Assembly: GCA_021823875.1 (NCBI GenBank)
Contig: JAKAMD010000011.1
Coordinates: 1-22,443, forward strand
DNA: 22,443 nt
Reading direction: 5' to 3'
From: Pseudomonadota bacterium
Lineage (GTDB): Bacteria; Pseudomonadota; Alphaproteobacteria; Rhizobiales; Xanthobacteraceae
The notes beneath the pieces were generated by a model that was given only the letters and a program-made list of their open reading frames with translations, searched no databases and was not told where the DNA came from. This document shows positions 7,193 through 15,634 of the stretch, piece by piece; within the stretch, counting starts at the first letter, position 1, and each line of letters begins with the position of its first letter. A program made the translations under genes and the position numbers.

Positions 7193-7867
7193 CTAATCGC
7201 CAAAACGGGCCAAAGCTTCCAAATTCACCACCGTAATACCGCTGCGCTCGAGCCGCAGCAGGCCGCGCTCTTCGAGCTCATTCAGGCTCTTGTTGGCGAT
7301 CGGGCGCGACACGCCGGACAAGAGGCCGATCTCCTCTTGCGAGATTTCCAGATGGCGCTCACGGTCGTGGTAGAGCGTTGGATTGAACAGCCAGGCGATA
7401 TTGCGGGCGACGCGCGCGGGCGCGTCGAGCATGCGGTCGTATTCGACCAACGCGATGAACTGGCCGAGCCGCTCGTTGAACTGGCGAATCAGGAAACGGT
7501 TGAAGGCGACGCTGTTCTCGAACAGCCATAGGAAGGTCGCACGATCCATCAGAGCGATACGCGTGTCGCGCAGGGTCACCAGATCGTATTGGCGTGTTTC
7601 GTTTTTCAGGACGGTCCCTTCCCCGAACCAGCCGCCGGCGCGGATGCCCGCCAAACTTACCGCCTTGCCCGAACGCGACACCGTGCTGAGCTTGATCAGG
7701 CCGGACACCACACCGGTCCAGGAATCGAGCCGGTCACCGCGATGACAGATGAAGGCACCCTTGTCATAGGCCTTTTCGACAATGCCGCGGCGGGCCTGCT
7801 CCAATTCCCGATCACTCAGGTCGGCCGACCAGAAGGCGATCTGTCGCAGGCGCTCAAGGGTGATCAA
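7193..7867 (-). CDS. Crp/Fnr family transcriptional regulator
   Basis: Cytoplasmic DNA-binding regulator of 224 residues, the normal length. The N-terminal half (about 15-125) is a cyclic-nucleotide-binding-like beta barrel with the GDRLDSWTGVVSGLIKL and AGGWFGEG turns. A long dimerisation helix follows, then a C-terminal winged helix-turn-helix (about 150-220) with ISQEEIGLLSGVSRPIANKSL as recognition region. It has a single Cys in the N-terminal domain and no FNR-type cysteine cluster, so an oxygen-sensing iron-sulfur cluster is not expected. The frame starts at TTG 7867 with GGAG 7 nt upstream; an in-frame stop lies just before, and no ATG or GTG is available there. It lies between the oxidoreductase and the ligase-liv operon, all on the minus strand, and could regulate either. 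The effector is unknown. Confidence 0.9.
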   Translation of the reverse strand: MITLERLRQIAFWSADLSDRELEQARRGIVEKAYDKGAFICHRGDRLDSWTGVVSGLIKLSTVSRSGKAVSLAGIRAGGWFGEGTVLKNETRQYDLVTLRDTRIALMDRATFLWLFENSVAFNRFLIRQFNERLGQFIALVEYDRMLDAPARVARNIAWLFNPTLYHDRERHLEISQEEIGLLSGVSRPIANKSLNELEERGLLRLERSGITVVNLEALARFGD

Positions 7868-7988
7868 GGACCGGCTCCGACCCAGAGAAGGCGGCTACTA
7901 TGACCCGTCTGCCGCAGGCTGCTCAAGAACAACGCGGCGGCACCGCCGGCGCTCGTCAAAAGCCGCGATTCTGCAAGACCTTAGCCGG

Positions 7989-10900
7989 TCACTCCGCCGC
8001 CTTCAGGAACGGCTGGCCGCCGCTGCGGAACTGCTCGCGCAAATTCGCCTCTTCCGCCTTGGCGACGTCGAGATGGCGCTCCTTGACCGAGCCGTAACCG
8101 CGGATTTTTTCCGGCAGCGCCGCCAGCGCCACCGCGGTTTGATGGTTGTCCGGCGTCAGCCCGGCCGCGATCGTCTCAAGCAAGGCCCGGTAATCCGCGA
8201 TCAGCTTGCGCTCCATGCGCCGCTCGTCGCTGTAGCCGAATGGATCGAGCGGCGTGCCGCGCAGGAACTTGAACGTCTTCAGCACCGCGAAGAGTTTCAG
8301 GATCCACGGCCCGAACGACATCTTCTTCGGCTCGCCGGTCGCCGGATTGCGTTTCGCCAGAATGGGCGGCGCCAGCAGAAATTCGAAACGCAGATCGCCG
8401 TCGAATTGCGCCTTCACCCGCTCGACGAAACCGGTGTCGCTGTAAAGCCGCGCCACCTCGTATTCGTCCTTGTAGGCCATCAGCTTGAACAGGTAGCGAG
8501 CCACCGCTTCGGCGAGCGCGGATTGGCCGGGCACCTTCTCGGTCTCGACCGCGCGCATTTTCTCGACCAAGGCGCGATAGCGGCGGGCGTAGCGCTTGCT
8601 CTGATAAGAAGAGAGGAAGGCGACGCGGCGCTCGACCGACTCGCCAAAGGATTGCGACAGCGTCAACGCATCGTGGGTTTGCTGCTCCGCAGGCACCAGC
8701 GATTCTACCAGCTCCGGCGCGACCGCCGCACGCCGACCGTAGCGGAACGCGGCGACATTCATCGCCACGGCCTCGCCGTTCAGCTCGATCGCCTGCTCGA
8801 CCGCCTCGGCCGACAGCGGCAGCGCGCCGAGCTGATAGGCGTAGCCGAGCATGAACATGTTGGCGCCGATCGACTGACCGAGCAAAGCGTTGGCGAGCCG
8901 GCTGGCATTGATGAAATGGCTGCGATCGCGGCCGGCATGATCGGTGATGGCACGCTTCAGCCGCTCGGTCGGCAGCGAGAAGTCGGCATTGCGGGTGAAG
9001 TTGCCGGGCATGAATTCGGCGGTATTGACCAGGACCCGGCTGTTGCCCGGCTTGATGGCGGTCAGCACCTTCTTGCTGCCGAGCTCGACGAGATCGCCGC
9101 TGAGCACCAGATCGGCGCCGCCGGCCGCGACGCGGATGGCATGGATGTCGTCGGGCGTATTGGCGATGCGGATATGGCTGAACACCGCGCCGTTCTTCTG
9201 CGCCAGGCCCGCCATGTCGATGACGCCGACGCCCTTGCCTTCCAGATGCGCGGCCATGGCGATGACGGCGCCGATGGTGACGATGCCGGTGCCGCCGACG
9301 CCGGTGACGATGATGCCGTAGGGATGATTGGTGAGCGGCAGGCTGGGCGCCGGCAGCGCCGGCCAGTCGGCGGGCTCGGCGACGCTCTCGCCTTTCTTGA
9401 GCTGGGCACCGTGCACCACGACGAAGGACGGGCAGAAGCCCTTGACGCAGGAATAATCCTTGTTGCAGCTCGACTGATCGATGGTGCGCTTGCGGCCCCA
9501 TTCGGTCTCCAGCGGCTGCACCGAGACGCAATTCGATTTGATGCCGCAGTCGCCACAGCCCTCGCACACGAGGTCGTTGATCACCACGCGCTTGAGCGGA
9601 TCGGGGAAGGCGCCGCGCTTGCGGCGCCGGCGCTTCTCGGCGGCGCAGGTCTGGTCATAGATCAGCACGCTGACGCCGGGCACGGTAGCGAGCTCGCGTT
9701 GAACGGCGTCGAGTTCGTCGCGGTGGTGTACGGTCAGGCCGCGCGGCCAGTCGGTGTCCTTGGGATATTTGAACGGCTCGTCGGTGACCACGACGACGCG
9801 CTTGGCGCCTTCGGCGGCAACCTGGCGAGCGATCTGCGGCACGGTGAGGCCGCCGTCATTGGCCTGGCCTCCGGTCATCGCCACCGCGTCGTTGAACAGG
9901 ATTTTGTAAGTCATGTTCACGCCGGAGGCGATCGCGGCACGGACTGCCAGATAGCCGGAGTGATTGTAGGTGCCGTCGCCCAGGTTCTGGAACACATGCG
10001 GGCGCTGCGAGAACGGCGCCTCGCCGATCCAGTTGGCGCCCTCGCCACCCATCTGGGTGTAGCCGAGCGTCTTGCGGTCCATCCACTGCGCCATGTAGTG
10101 GCAGCCGATGCCGGCATAGGCGCGGCTGCCTTCCGGCACGCGCGTGGACGTATTGTGCGGGCAGCCGGAACAGAAATAGGGAATGCGCTGGGCGACGTCG
10201 GTGGTTTCCACCAGCGCGCGCTGCGCCGATTTCAGCCGCGCCACATTGGCGGCGAGTTCGTCGTTGGGCGCAACGCGCAGCAGCCGCTCGCCGATGCAAA
10301 TAGCGACGTCATTGGGATCGAGCGCGCCCTTCACCGGGAACAGCCAATTGCCCTGCTCGTCTTTCTTGCCAATGCAGACCGGTTGATTGGCGGTGCCGTA
10401 AAGCTCTTCGCGCACCTGCACTTCGATCAGCGAGCGCTTCTCCTCGACCACAATGATGAGATCGAGGCCAGCGGCGAATTCGGCAAGCTCCGCGCGCGAA
10501 ATCGGCCAGGGGCAGCCGATCTTGAACAGGCGCAGGCCGACATTGTTACACTTGATCTCGTCGAGTCCAAGTTCGTCGAGCGCCTGACGCACGTCGAGAT
10601 AGGCCTTGCCGGTGGTGATGACACCGATCTTCGGTTCGCGCCCGCCGGAGGTGATGATCTTGTTGAGCTTGTTGGCGCGCAGGAAGGCCAGCATGGCGTC
10701 GCGCTTGAAGTCGTGCAGGCGCGCTTCCTGGCCGAGGATGGTGTCGACCAGGCGGACATTGAGCCCGCCCTCCGGCATCACGAAATCGCTCGGCGCGACG
10801 ATCTGCAGACGGTCGACGCCGCCGTCGACCACGCCGGTCGACTCCACAGTCTCATGCATGCATTTGAGCGCGGTCCAGGTGCCGGTGAAGCGCGACATGG

Positions 10901-11462
10901 CCCAGCCATAGAGCGCGTAGTCGATGATCTCCTGCACCCCGGCCGGATTGAGGATCGGCATCATCACGTCGACGAAATGGAATTCGGACTGGTGCGCGGT
11001 GGTGGAGGATTCGGCGGTGTGGTCGTCGCCCATCAGCGCGATGACGCCGCCGTTCTTGGCGGTGCCGGCGAGATTGGCGTGGCGGAACACGTCGCCGGAA
11101 CGGTCGACACCCGGGCCCTTGCCGTACCACATGCCGAACACGCCATCGAACTTGCCTTCGCCGCGCAGCTCGGCCTGCTGCGTGCCCCACAAGGCGGTGG
11201 CGGCCAGTTCCTCATTGATGCCGGGCTGGAACTTGATGTCGGCGGCGGTGAGTTGGCGGCCGGCGCGCACCATCTGCTGGTCGAGGCCGCCCAAGGGCGA
11301 GCCGCGATAGCCGGTGACAAAGCCCGCGGTGTTAAGGCCGGCGCGGCGGTCGCGCTCCTTCTGCATCAGCAGCGCGCGCACCAGCGCGTGATAGCCGGTC
11401 ACCAGCACGCGATCCTGCGCGATATCGTATTTGTCGTCGAGGCTGACGGATCGAAGCGTCAT
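7989..11462 (-). CDS. Indolepyruvate:ferredoxin oxidoreductase family protein, fused subunits
   Basis: A 1157-residue single-chain 2-oxoacid:acceptor oxidoreductase that oxidatively decarboxylates aryl or branched 2-oxoacids to acyl-CoA, passing electrons to ferredoxin. In order: an N-terminal pyrimidine-type domain (FVTGYRGSPLGGLDQQM near 47), the thiamine-diphosphate motif GDGTYNHSG near 494, a cysteine-rich iron-sulfur region (CEGCGDCGIKSNC, then CNKDYSCVKGFC) at about 630-670, a gamma-type domain starting GVGGTGIVTIG near 718, and a C-terminal domain of unknown function shared by the fused bacterial enzymes. Length and order match the fused IorAB-like proteins of Proteobacteria. The ATG at 11462 is preceded by AGAAGG at 6 nt. 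It stands alone on the minus strand, divergent from an MFS transporter. Its acyl-CoA product would link amino acid or aromatic breakdown to the acyl-CoA enzymes of the window. Confidence 0.93.
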   Translation of the reverse strand: MTLRSVSLDDKYDIAQDRVLVTGYHALVRALLMQKERDRRAGLNTAGFVTGYRGSPLGGLDQQMVRAGRQLTAADIKFQPGINEELAATALWGTQQAELRGEGKFDGVFGMWYGKGPGVDRSGDVFRHANLAGTAKNGGVIALMGDDHTAESSTTAHQSEFHFVDVMMPILNPAGVQEIIDYALYGWAMSRFTGTWTALKCMHETVESTGVVDGGVDRLQIVAPSDFVMPEGGLNVRLVDTILGQEARLHDFKRDAMLAFLRANKLNKIITSGGREPKIGVITTGKAYLDVRQALDELGLDEIKCNNVGLRLFKIGCPWPISRAELAEFAAGLDLIIVVEEKRSLIEVQVREELYGTANQPVCIGKKDEQGNWLFPVKGALDPNDVAICIGERLLRVAPNDELAANVARLKSAQRALVETTDVAQRIPYFCSGCPHNTSTRVPEGSRAYAGIGCHYMAQWMDRKTLGYTQMGGEGANWIGEAPFSQRPHVFQNLGDGTYNHSGYLAVRAAIASGVNMTYKILFNDAVAMTGGQANDGGLTVPQIARQVAAEGAKRVVVVTDEPFKYPKDTDWPRGLTVHHRDELDAVQRELATVPGVSVLIYDQTCAAEKRRRRKRGAFPDPLKRVVINDLVCEGCGDCGIKSNCVSVQPLETEWGRKRTIDQSSCNKDYSCVKGFCPSFVVVHGAQLKKGESVAEPADWPALPAPSLPLTNHPYGIIVTGVGGTGIVTIGAVIAMAAHLEGKGVGVIDMAGLAQKNGAVFSHIRIANTPDDIHAIRVAAGGADLVLSGDLVELGSKKVLTAIKPGNSRVLVNTAEFMPGNFTRNADFSLPTERLKRAITDHAGRDRSHFINASRLANALLGQSIGANMFMLGYAYQLGALPLSAEAVEQAIELNGEAVAMNVAAFRYGRRAAVAPELVESLVPAEQQTHDALTLSQSFGESVERRVAFLSSYQSKRYARRYRALVEKMRAVETEKVPGQSALAEAVARYLFKLMAYKDEYEVARLYSDTGFVERVKAQFDGDLRFEFLLAPPILAKRNPATGEPKKMSFGPWILKLFAVLKTFKFLRGTPLDPFGYSDERRMERKLIADYRALLETIAAGLTPDNHQTAVALAALPEKIRGYGSVKERHLDVAKAEEANLREQFRSGGQPFLKAAE

Positions 11463-11512
11463 GCGTGGCCTTCTGGCGCCCCTTGGCGGGGCAGAGTAAC
11501 AGCCGGCGAAGA

Positions 11513-11525
11513 CCTATCATATAGG
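11513..11525. promoter_or_regulatory. Palindrome CCTATCATATAGG, candidate operator upstream of the oxidoreductase
   Basis: Perfect 5-bp arms CCTAT/ATAGG separated by 3 nt, centred about 57 bp upstream of the oxidoreductase ATG, in the 268-bp divergent gap shared with the MFS gene. On the minus strand it contains TATGAT, a -10-like hexamer, but no matching -35 is visible. Its core resembles the CCTATGATAGG palindrome at 16620-16634. The rest of the 11463-11730 gap shows only a weak GAAGCGA/TCGCTTC inverted repeat (11544-11581). Confidence 0.35.
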
Positions 11526-11730
11526 GCAGAGCGGCGGGCGGCGGAAGCGAATAAATCCTGTTGATTCAAGTGGATCGCTTCGTTTCACACAGGCCCCGGG
11601 TGCGGCAATGAAGTTGCTGCGTGCAGGCTTCGCACGCATTTTGACGCAACGCAGCAGAAAGCATGGGCCGCGGCATGCGCTGGTCAAACCCGGCGCGGCC
11701 TGTAAAGTCTGGCGCCGCCGGAATCGCTCA

Positions 11731-12951
11731 ATGTTGCAATCCCCCTTTCATTCGGTCGAGAGCAAGGCCTCCTGGGTCGTGGCGTGGGTGGCGCTGTTCG
11801 CCATGATGATGTCGTTCGGCTCGGCCTGGGTCACCGCGGTGGCGCTCAAGGACATCGCCGCCGAGGTGGGCGGCGCGCGCTCGATTCCGGCGCTGGCGAG
11901 CTCCCTCGCCTGGCTCGGTTCCGGCACCGGCGGCATCCTGATGGGCCAGATCGCCGACCGCGTCGGTACGCGCTGGACGGTGATCGGTGGTGCGCTGTCG
12001 ATCGCGCTCGGGCTGTCGATCTCGACTTTCGGGCCACCCTGGCCGCTGTGGATCGGACACGGGCTGTTCATCGGCCTGCTCGGGATCGGCGGCATCAATG
12101 CGCCGCTCTACATTTATGTCAGCCGCTGGTTCGACCGGCGGCGCGGCTCGGCGCTGGCGCTGATCTCCAGCGGCACCTATCTCGCCGGCGCGCTGTGGCC
12201 GCCGGTCTTCGCACACGCCATCGCCGTCATGGGCTGGCGCGAGACCATGCTGTGGTACGCGCTGGCCGAAGCGGTGGTGATCGTGCCGCTCGCCGCCATC
12301 TTTTTCCACCATCCGCCCGAACTGATCGAACCGGCGGCGGCGAATGCAAGCGCCGAAGACCGCCGCGTGCTCGGCTGGCCGCGCAATCTGGTGTTCGCCA
12401 TGATGTGCTGCGCGTCGGTGCTGTGTTGCGTGCCGATGGCCATGCCACAGCAGCATCTGGTCGCTTTCTGCAGCGATCTCGGCTTCTCCCGTTCGGTCGG
12501 CGCGCTGATGCTGTCGGTGCTGCTCGGCACCGCTTTCGTGAGCCGGCAGATCTGGGGCGCCATCTCCGACCGCATCGGCGGCCTCACCACCGTGCTGATC
12601 GGTTCGGCCTGGCAATGCTCGGCCATGATCGCCTTTCTGCTGACGCAGGACGAGGTCGGACTGTTCACGGTGGCCGGCGCCTTCGGACTCGGCTTCTCCG
12701 GCATCATCCCGGCCTACGTGCTGGCGCTGCGCGAGCTGTTCCCGGCCACGGAAGCCTCATGGCGGATTCCGACGCTGCTGATGTGCACCGCCATCGGCAT
12801 GGCCACCGGCGGCGCGCTCGCCGGCGCGCTCTACGACCACTTCGGCTATTACGCGCCGGCCTTCGCCGCCGGCATCGGCTCCAACATCTTGAACTTGATG
12901 GTGGTCGGCACGCTGGTGCTGCGCCAGCGCTGGCAAGCGGCGTTCGTTTAG
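11731..12951 (+). CDS. Major facilitator superfamily (MFS) transporter
   Basis: Inner-membrane secondary transporter of 406 residues with about 12 hydrophobic segments. The MFS loop 2-3 motif is visible as MGQIADRVGTRWTV near 70-83, and the equivalent in the second half as RQIWGAISDRIGG. The overall look (SFGSAWVTAVALKDIAAEVG, LALISSGTYLAGALWPP) fits the monocarboxylate or oxalate/formate-antiporter-like branch. The frame is open from 11608, but the 41 extra residues are arginine-rich and not membrane-like. The ATG at 11731 (MLQSPFHSVESKASW) gives a normal N terminus, though its ribosome site is weak. It is divergent from the indolepyruvate oxidoreductase and may move a related organic acid; that is inference. 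It ends just before a 49-bp palindromic repeat. Confidence 0.88.
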   Translation: MLQSPFHSVESKASWVVAWVALFAMMMSFGSAWVTAVALKDIAAEVGGARSIPALASSLAWLGSGTGGILMGQIADRVGTRWTVIGGALSIALGLSISTFGPPWPLWIGHGLFIGLLGIGGINAPLYIYVSRWFDRRRGSALALISSGTYLAGALWPPVFAHAIAVMGWRETMLWYALAEAVVIVPLAAIFFHHPPELIEPAAANASAEDRRVLGWPRNLVFAMMCCASVLCCVPMAMPQQHLVAFCSDLGFSRSVGALMLSVLLGTAFVSRQIWGAISDRIGGLTTVLIGSAWQCSAMIAFLLTQDEVGLFTVAGAFGLGFSGIIPAYVLALRELFPATEASWRIPTLLMCTAIGMATGGALAGALYDHFGYYAPAFAAGIGSNILNLMVVGTLVLRQRWQAAFV

Positions 12952-12965
12952 CCAGCATTTCTCTT

Positions 12966-13014
12966 GCGCATGATCTTGTCCGAAAACCGGTTCCCACTTT
13001 TCGGGATCATGCGC
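12966..13014. repeat. 49-bp palindromic repeat, copy 2 (GCGCATGATC family)
   Basis: Identical to the copy at 1936-1984 except for two substitutions (in the bulge and the loop). Arms GCGCATGATC/GATCATGCGC and CCGAAAA/TTTTCGG are perfect. It lies between convergent genes, 14 bp after the MFS stop. It overlaps the 3' end of the ABC permease gene, whose final Ala codon and TGA stop come from the repeat's GCGCATGA. As a hairpin between convergent genes it could end transcription from both sides, but it lacks a U-tract. Confidence 0.85.
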
Positions 13015-14536
13015 TTACCGGCCGGATCAGCCAGACGCCGAGCAGAATGCCGAGTGCGATGATCCCCGGAACGAGCGCGATCCCGGTACCGGCGGCAACC
13101 AACGCAAAGGTGCCGGCCCAGGCGATCGAGGAAAACGCCTCGGCGAAAGTGGCGATGCGCGAGGAGACCTGGCGGCGGCGGAACTGGCTGCGCTTGGCCT
13201 GCACGCGGAACATGAGCTGGATCGCGGTCGCCGCGGCGGCGGCAACCAAAATGCCGATGCCCGCCACCAGCGCCGCCCGCGACGAGGCGAAAGCCAGCGC
13301 GCCGACCAGCGGCGCGAAAATCAGCGCGATCGCGCCCATCACCGCTTCGACCTTGGCCCAGAGAATACGGCGGGCGCTGATCGGGGCGCTGGCGACCAGA
13401 TCGGGCGCGTCCTCGCCGCAGATCGACAGCCAGGCCAGTCCGCCACCGAGTTGGCCGGCCGCCATCACCATCACCGGCACCAGCACCACCAACGCGCCGG
13501 TGCCGCTGTGGAAGCTGCGCCACAACAGCACCGCCGGCGGCAACAGATAGAGGATCTGCATCAGCGTCTGCGACATCAGCCAGGGATCGCGGATGAGCAG
13601 CGTCCATTCTTTTTTGCGCAGCACGCGCGCCGGCGCGCCGCGGCGGAAACCCTTCGACCAGCGGCGCTGGCGCACCGAGGTTTGCGCGACGCCGGCAGCG
13701 GCGATCACGTGGTCGCCGAAGCGCACCGAGAAAATCGCGATTGCCGCGCCGAGCAGCGCCAGGCTGACGACCACGACTGCGATCAGCGCGAGCGGATCGC
13801 CGAGCGCGGCGCGCGCCGGCAGCCACAGCACATTGCCGGGTTCGGGCGCGCGCGTGACCAGCCAGTGCGATTGCAAGAGCGCGGTGCGCGACAGGCTGCC
13901 ATAGGACAAGATGGCCGCGATCTGCAGGCCGATGACGAAGGCGGCGCCGATCACCGCCGCCACGATCTGCGCCACGAAACGGGTGCGCCGCGCGCCGATC
14001 AGGCGGAACAGCGCGACGGTGAGCGCGACCGCCAGTGCCGCCGCCATCAGGCCCATGGCGGCGACCACCGCATAGGCGGCCAGCCAATGCGCGCCGCCGA
14101 GAAACGCCAGCATATTGATGAAGGGCGCCGCCAGCAGCATGGCCAGCGCGGCCACCGCCAGTGCAATGCGCGCGATGCGCACCGAGAAGACTTTGCGCGG
14201 CGAGACCGGCGAGGTGAGGATCAGATCAAGGTCGGAGCGCGAGTAGAAGGCGCGTGTCACCGACTCCATCGCCTGCGACAACAACAGCGACCACGACAAC
14301 AGCAGGGTGCCGGTGATCACGACCAGGGTCGGCTTGTCGGGCATCATGCCGGTCTTGGCGTAGCGCGCGACCATCGACCAGGCCATCAGGTGCATGAGCA
14401 CGCCGAAGATCACAAGCGCGATGGCGACGGTGCGCCCGCGCCGGCGATGGCCGGCGGTCATCAGTGCCAGCCAGTCGCGCCAGCCGAGCCTGAGCTCGTG
14501 GCCGGCGAGCCAGACCAGGGTGTCGGGACGGCTCAT
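13007..14536 (-). CDS. ABC exporter membrane subunit (ABC-2-like permease)
   Basis: Large polytopic membrane protein of 509 residues partnering the ATPase encoded upstream. Hydrophobic segments recur through the chain (TVAIALVIFGVLMHLMAWSM, PTLVVITGTLLLSWSLLLS, LAVAALAMLLAAPFINMLAF, AYAVVAAMGLMAAALAVALT and later ones); a cytoplasmic region RSDLDLILTSPVSPRKVFS sits between early helices, a pattern common in ABC-2 export permeases. ATG 14536 (MSRPDTLVWLAGHEL) is chosen over TTG 14551, which would add five residues; neither has a strong ribosome site. The stop codon is donated by the 49-bp repeat. The substrate is unknown. I could not assign it to a named exporter family more narrowly. Confidence 0.78.
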   Translation of the reverse strand: MSRPDTLVWLAGHELRLGWRDWLALMTAGHRRRGRTVAIALVIFGVLMHLMAWSMVARYAKTGMMPDKPTLVVITGTLLLSWSLLLSQAMESVTRAFYSRSDLDLILTSPVSPRKVFSVRIARIALAVAALAMLLAAPFINMLAFLGGAHWLAAYAVVAAMGLMAAALAVALTVALFRLIGARRTRFVAQIVAAVIGAAFVIGLQIAAILSYGSLSRTALLQSHWLVTRAPEPGNVLWLPARAALGDPLALIAVVVVSLALLGAAIAIFSVRFGDHVIAAAGVAQTSVRQRRWSKGFRRGAPARVLRKKEWTLLIRDPWLMSQTLMQILYLLPPAVLLWRSFHSGTGALVVLVPVMVMAAGQLGGGLAWLSICGEDAPDLVASAPISARRILWAKVEAVMGAIALIFAPLVGALAFASSRAALVAGIGILVAAAAATAIQLMFRVQAKRSQFRRRQVSSRIATFAEAFSSIAWAGTFALVAAGTGIALVPGIIALGILLGVWLIRPVSA

Positions 14537-14559
14537 ACCGGCACGAACCAAATTTTCTT

Positions 14560-14680
14560 GTCATTCCGGAACGCGCCAGAGGCGCGGACCCGGAATCCAT
14601 ACTCCGCAGCGCTGCGGGTTATGGATTCCGGGTTCGTCCGCCTCCGCCCAGCGGGCTGCGGCGGACGCCCCGGAATGACG
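14560..14680. repeat. Long inverted repeat of the CGTCATTCCGGGG family, copy 2
   Basis: Outer arms GTCATTCCGG (from 14560) and CCGGAATGACG (to 14680), with inner arms ACCCGGAATCCAT (14589-14600ish) and ATGGATTCCGGGT. The arrangement matches the copy at 3083-3201, but the centre is unrelated. It fills the gap between the ABC ATPase and its membrane subunit, so it is transcribed within that pair. The centre also holds the short hairpin CCGCAGC/GCTGCGG. Confidence 0.8.
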
Positions 14681-14702
14681 GGTTGATTTATCGGGAGACA
14701 GC

Positions 14703-15461
14703 TCACGCGGCCCTCGCCTCTTCGGCAACGAGCGTGAGGAAAGTTTCCTCCAGCGTGGCGGCGGTGGCGCCGGTCTTGTGGCGCAATTCGTCGAGCGTGC
14801 CTTCGGCGATCAACCGGCCGCCGGCGATCACGCCGATGCGGTCGGCCATGCGCTCGGCGACTTCCAGAATATGCGTCGTCATGATCACGGTGCCGCCGGC
14901 ATTAACGCGCTCGCGCAGCACATTCTTGACCTGACGGGCGGAGCCGGCATCGAGTCCGGTCAAAGGCTCGTCGAGGATGATCAGCTTCGGGTCGTGCACC
15001 AGCGCGCCGGCCAGCGCCACCTTCTGCCGCATGCCCTTGGAGAAGCCCTCGCAGCGCTCATGCGCATTCGGAGCAAGACCGAGCCAATCGAGCAGTTCAT
15101 GCGCGCGCGCTTCAGCGGTGCGCGCGTCGATGCGCCAGAGCCCGGCGACGAATTCGAGATATTCGTAAGGTGTCAGCTTGTCGTAGATCATCGGCTCGTC
15201 GGAGAGCCAGGCGGTGATCTGCTTGGCGGCGACCGGATCGGCCAGCGCATCCATGCCATCGACGCGAATCAGGCCGGCATCGGGCCGCAGCAGGCCGACC
15301 ACCATGCGCAGCGTCGTGGTCTTGCCGGCGCCGTTGGGACCGACCAGCGCGTAGAACTCGCCGCCATAGATGGTGAGATCGAGCGCCTCGACCGCCGGCC
15401 GGTCGAAGCTCTTGCTCAGCCCGCGCAATGCGAGCGCAACGGGACGCGGGGTTGGGATCAT
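14703..15461 (-). CDS. ABC transporter ATP-binding protein (exporter type)
   Basis: Cytoplasmic ATPase of 252 residues. Walker A GPNGAGKT is at 41-48, signature FSKGMRQ at 140-146, Walker B LIILDEP at 160-166, D-loop TGLD, and a switch His in MTTHILE. The segment around 86-95 (LSDEPMIYDKLTP) replaces a Q-loop glutamine in the way seen in the CcmA/NatA-like exporter branch. The frame is open to 15506, but ATG 15461 (MIPTPRPVALALRGL) directly precedes the first conserved strand and avoids an odd basic extension. It is transcribed before the membrane subunit at 13007-14536, separated by 166 bp containing a long repeat. The pair probably forms one exporter; the cargo is unknown. Confidence 0.88.
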   Translation of the reverse strand: MIPTPRPVALALRGLSKSFDRPAVEALDLTIYGGEFYALVGPNGAGKTTTLRMVVGLLRPDAGLIRVDGMDALADPVAAKQITAWLSDEPMIYDKLTPYEYLEFVAGLWRIDARTAEARAHELLDWLGLAPNAHERCEGFSKGMRQKVALAGALVHDPKLIILDEPLTGLDAGSARQVKNVLRERVNAGGTVIMTTHILEVAERMADRIGVIAGGRLIAEGTLDELRHKTGATAATLEETFLTLVAEEARAA

Positions 15462-15590
15462 GACGCCTGCCGCTGTGGATGGCTTGCCCTTAGCTCTACA
15501 GGCCAAGTCCTTGCGGCGGCGTAAATCGAAGAGTTACAGCGTTCGCGTTAAGCTTTCGGAGCGGTTAACCAATCGCCACACACTCCGTCA

Positions 15591-15613
15591 CCCTCTCCCC
15601 TTGTGGGAGAGGG
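15591..15613. repeat. Single C-rich REP-like hairpin
   Basis: CCCTCTCCC (15591-15599) pairs perfectly with GGGAGAGGG (15605-15613) across a 5-nt loop. This equals hairpin 1 of the doublet at 248-270, without the second hairpin and tail. It lies 21 bp past the stop of the TRAP binding-protein gene and may serve as its 3' stem-loop; no U-tract follows. Confidence 0.7.
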
Positions 15614-15634
15614 AAACGAATTCGTCTCAAACAC

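Noticed and set aside
7193..7867. FNR-type oxygen sensor
   Set aside because: The protein has the Crp/Fnr fold but only one cysteine in its N-terminal domain, so the four-cysteine iron-sulfur site is absent.
7900..8097. Short plus-strand frame of 65 codons between the regulator and the oxidoreductase
   Set aside because: Mostly antisense to the 3' end of the oxidoreductase, no ribosome site, and no recognisable sequence pattern.
7782..11564. Very long plus-strand open frame of about 1260 codons opposite the oxidoreductase
   Set aside because: It is the antisense reading of a well-supported 1157-residue enzyme. Its product is rich in His, Arg and Asp-Gly runs with no recognisable domain; GC-rich coding sequence commonly leaves such frames open.
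11544..11581. GAAGCGA/TCGCTTC inverted repeat in the oxidoreductase-MFS gap as an operator
   Set aside because: Seven-base arms with a 24-nt spacer are not unusual in a gap this size, and no promoter elements line up with it.
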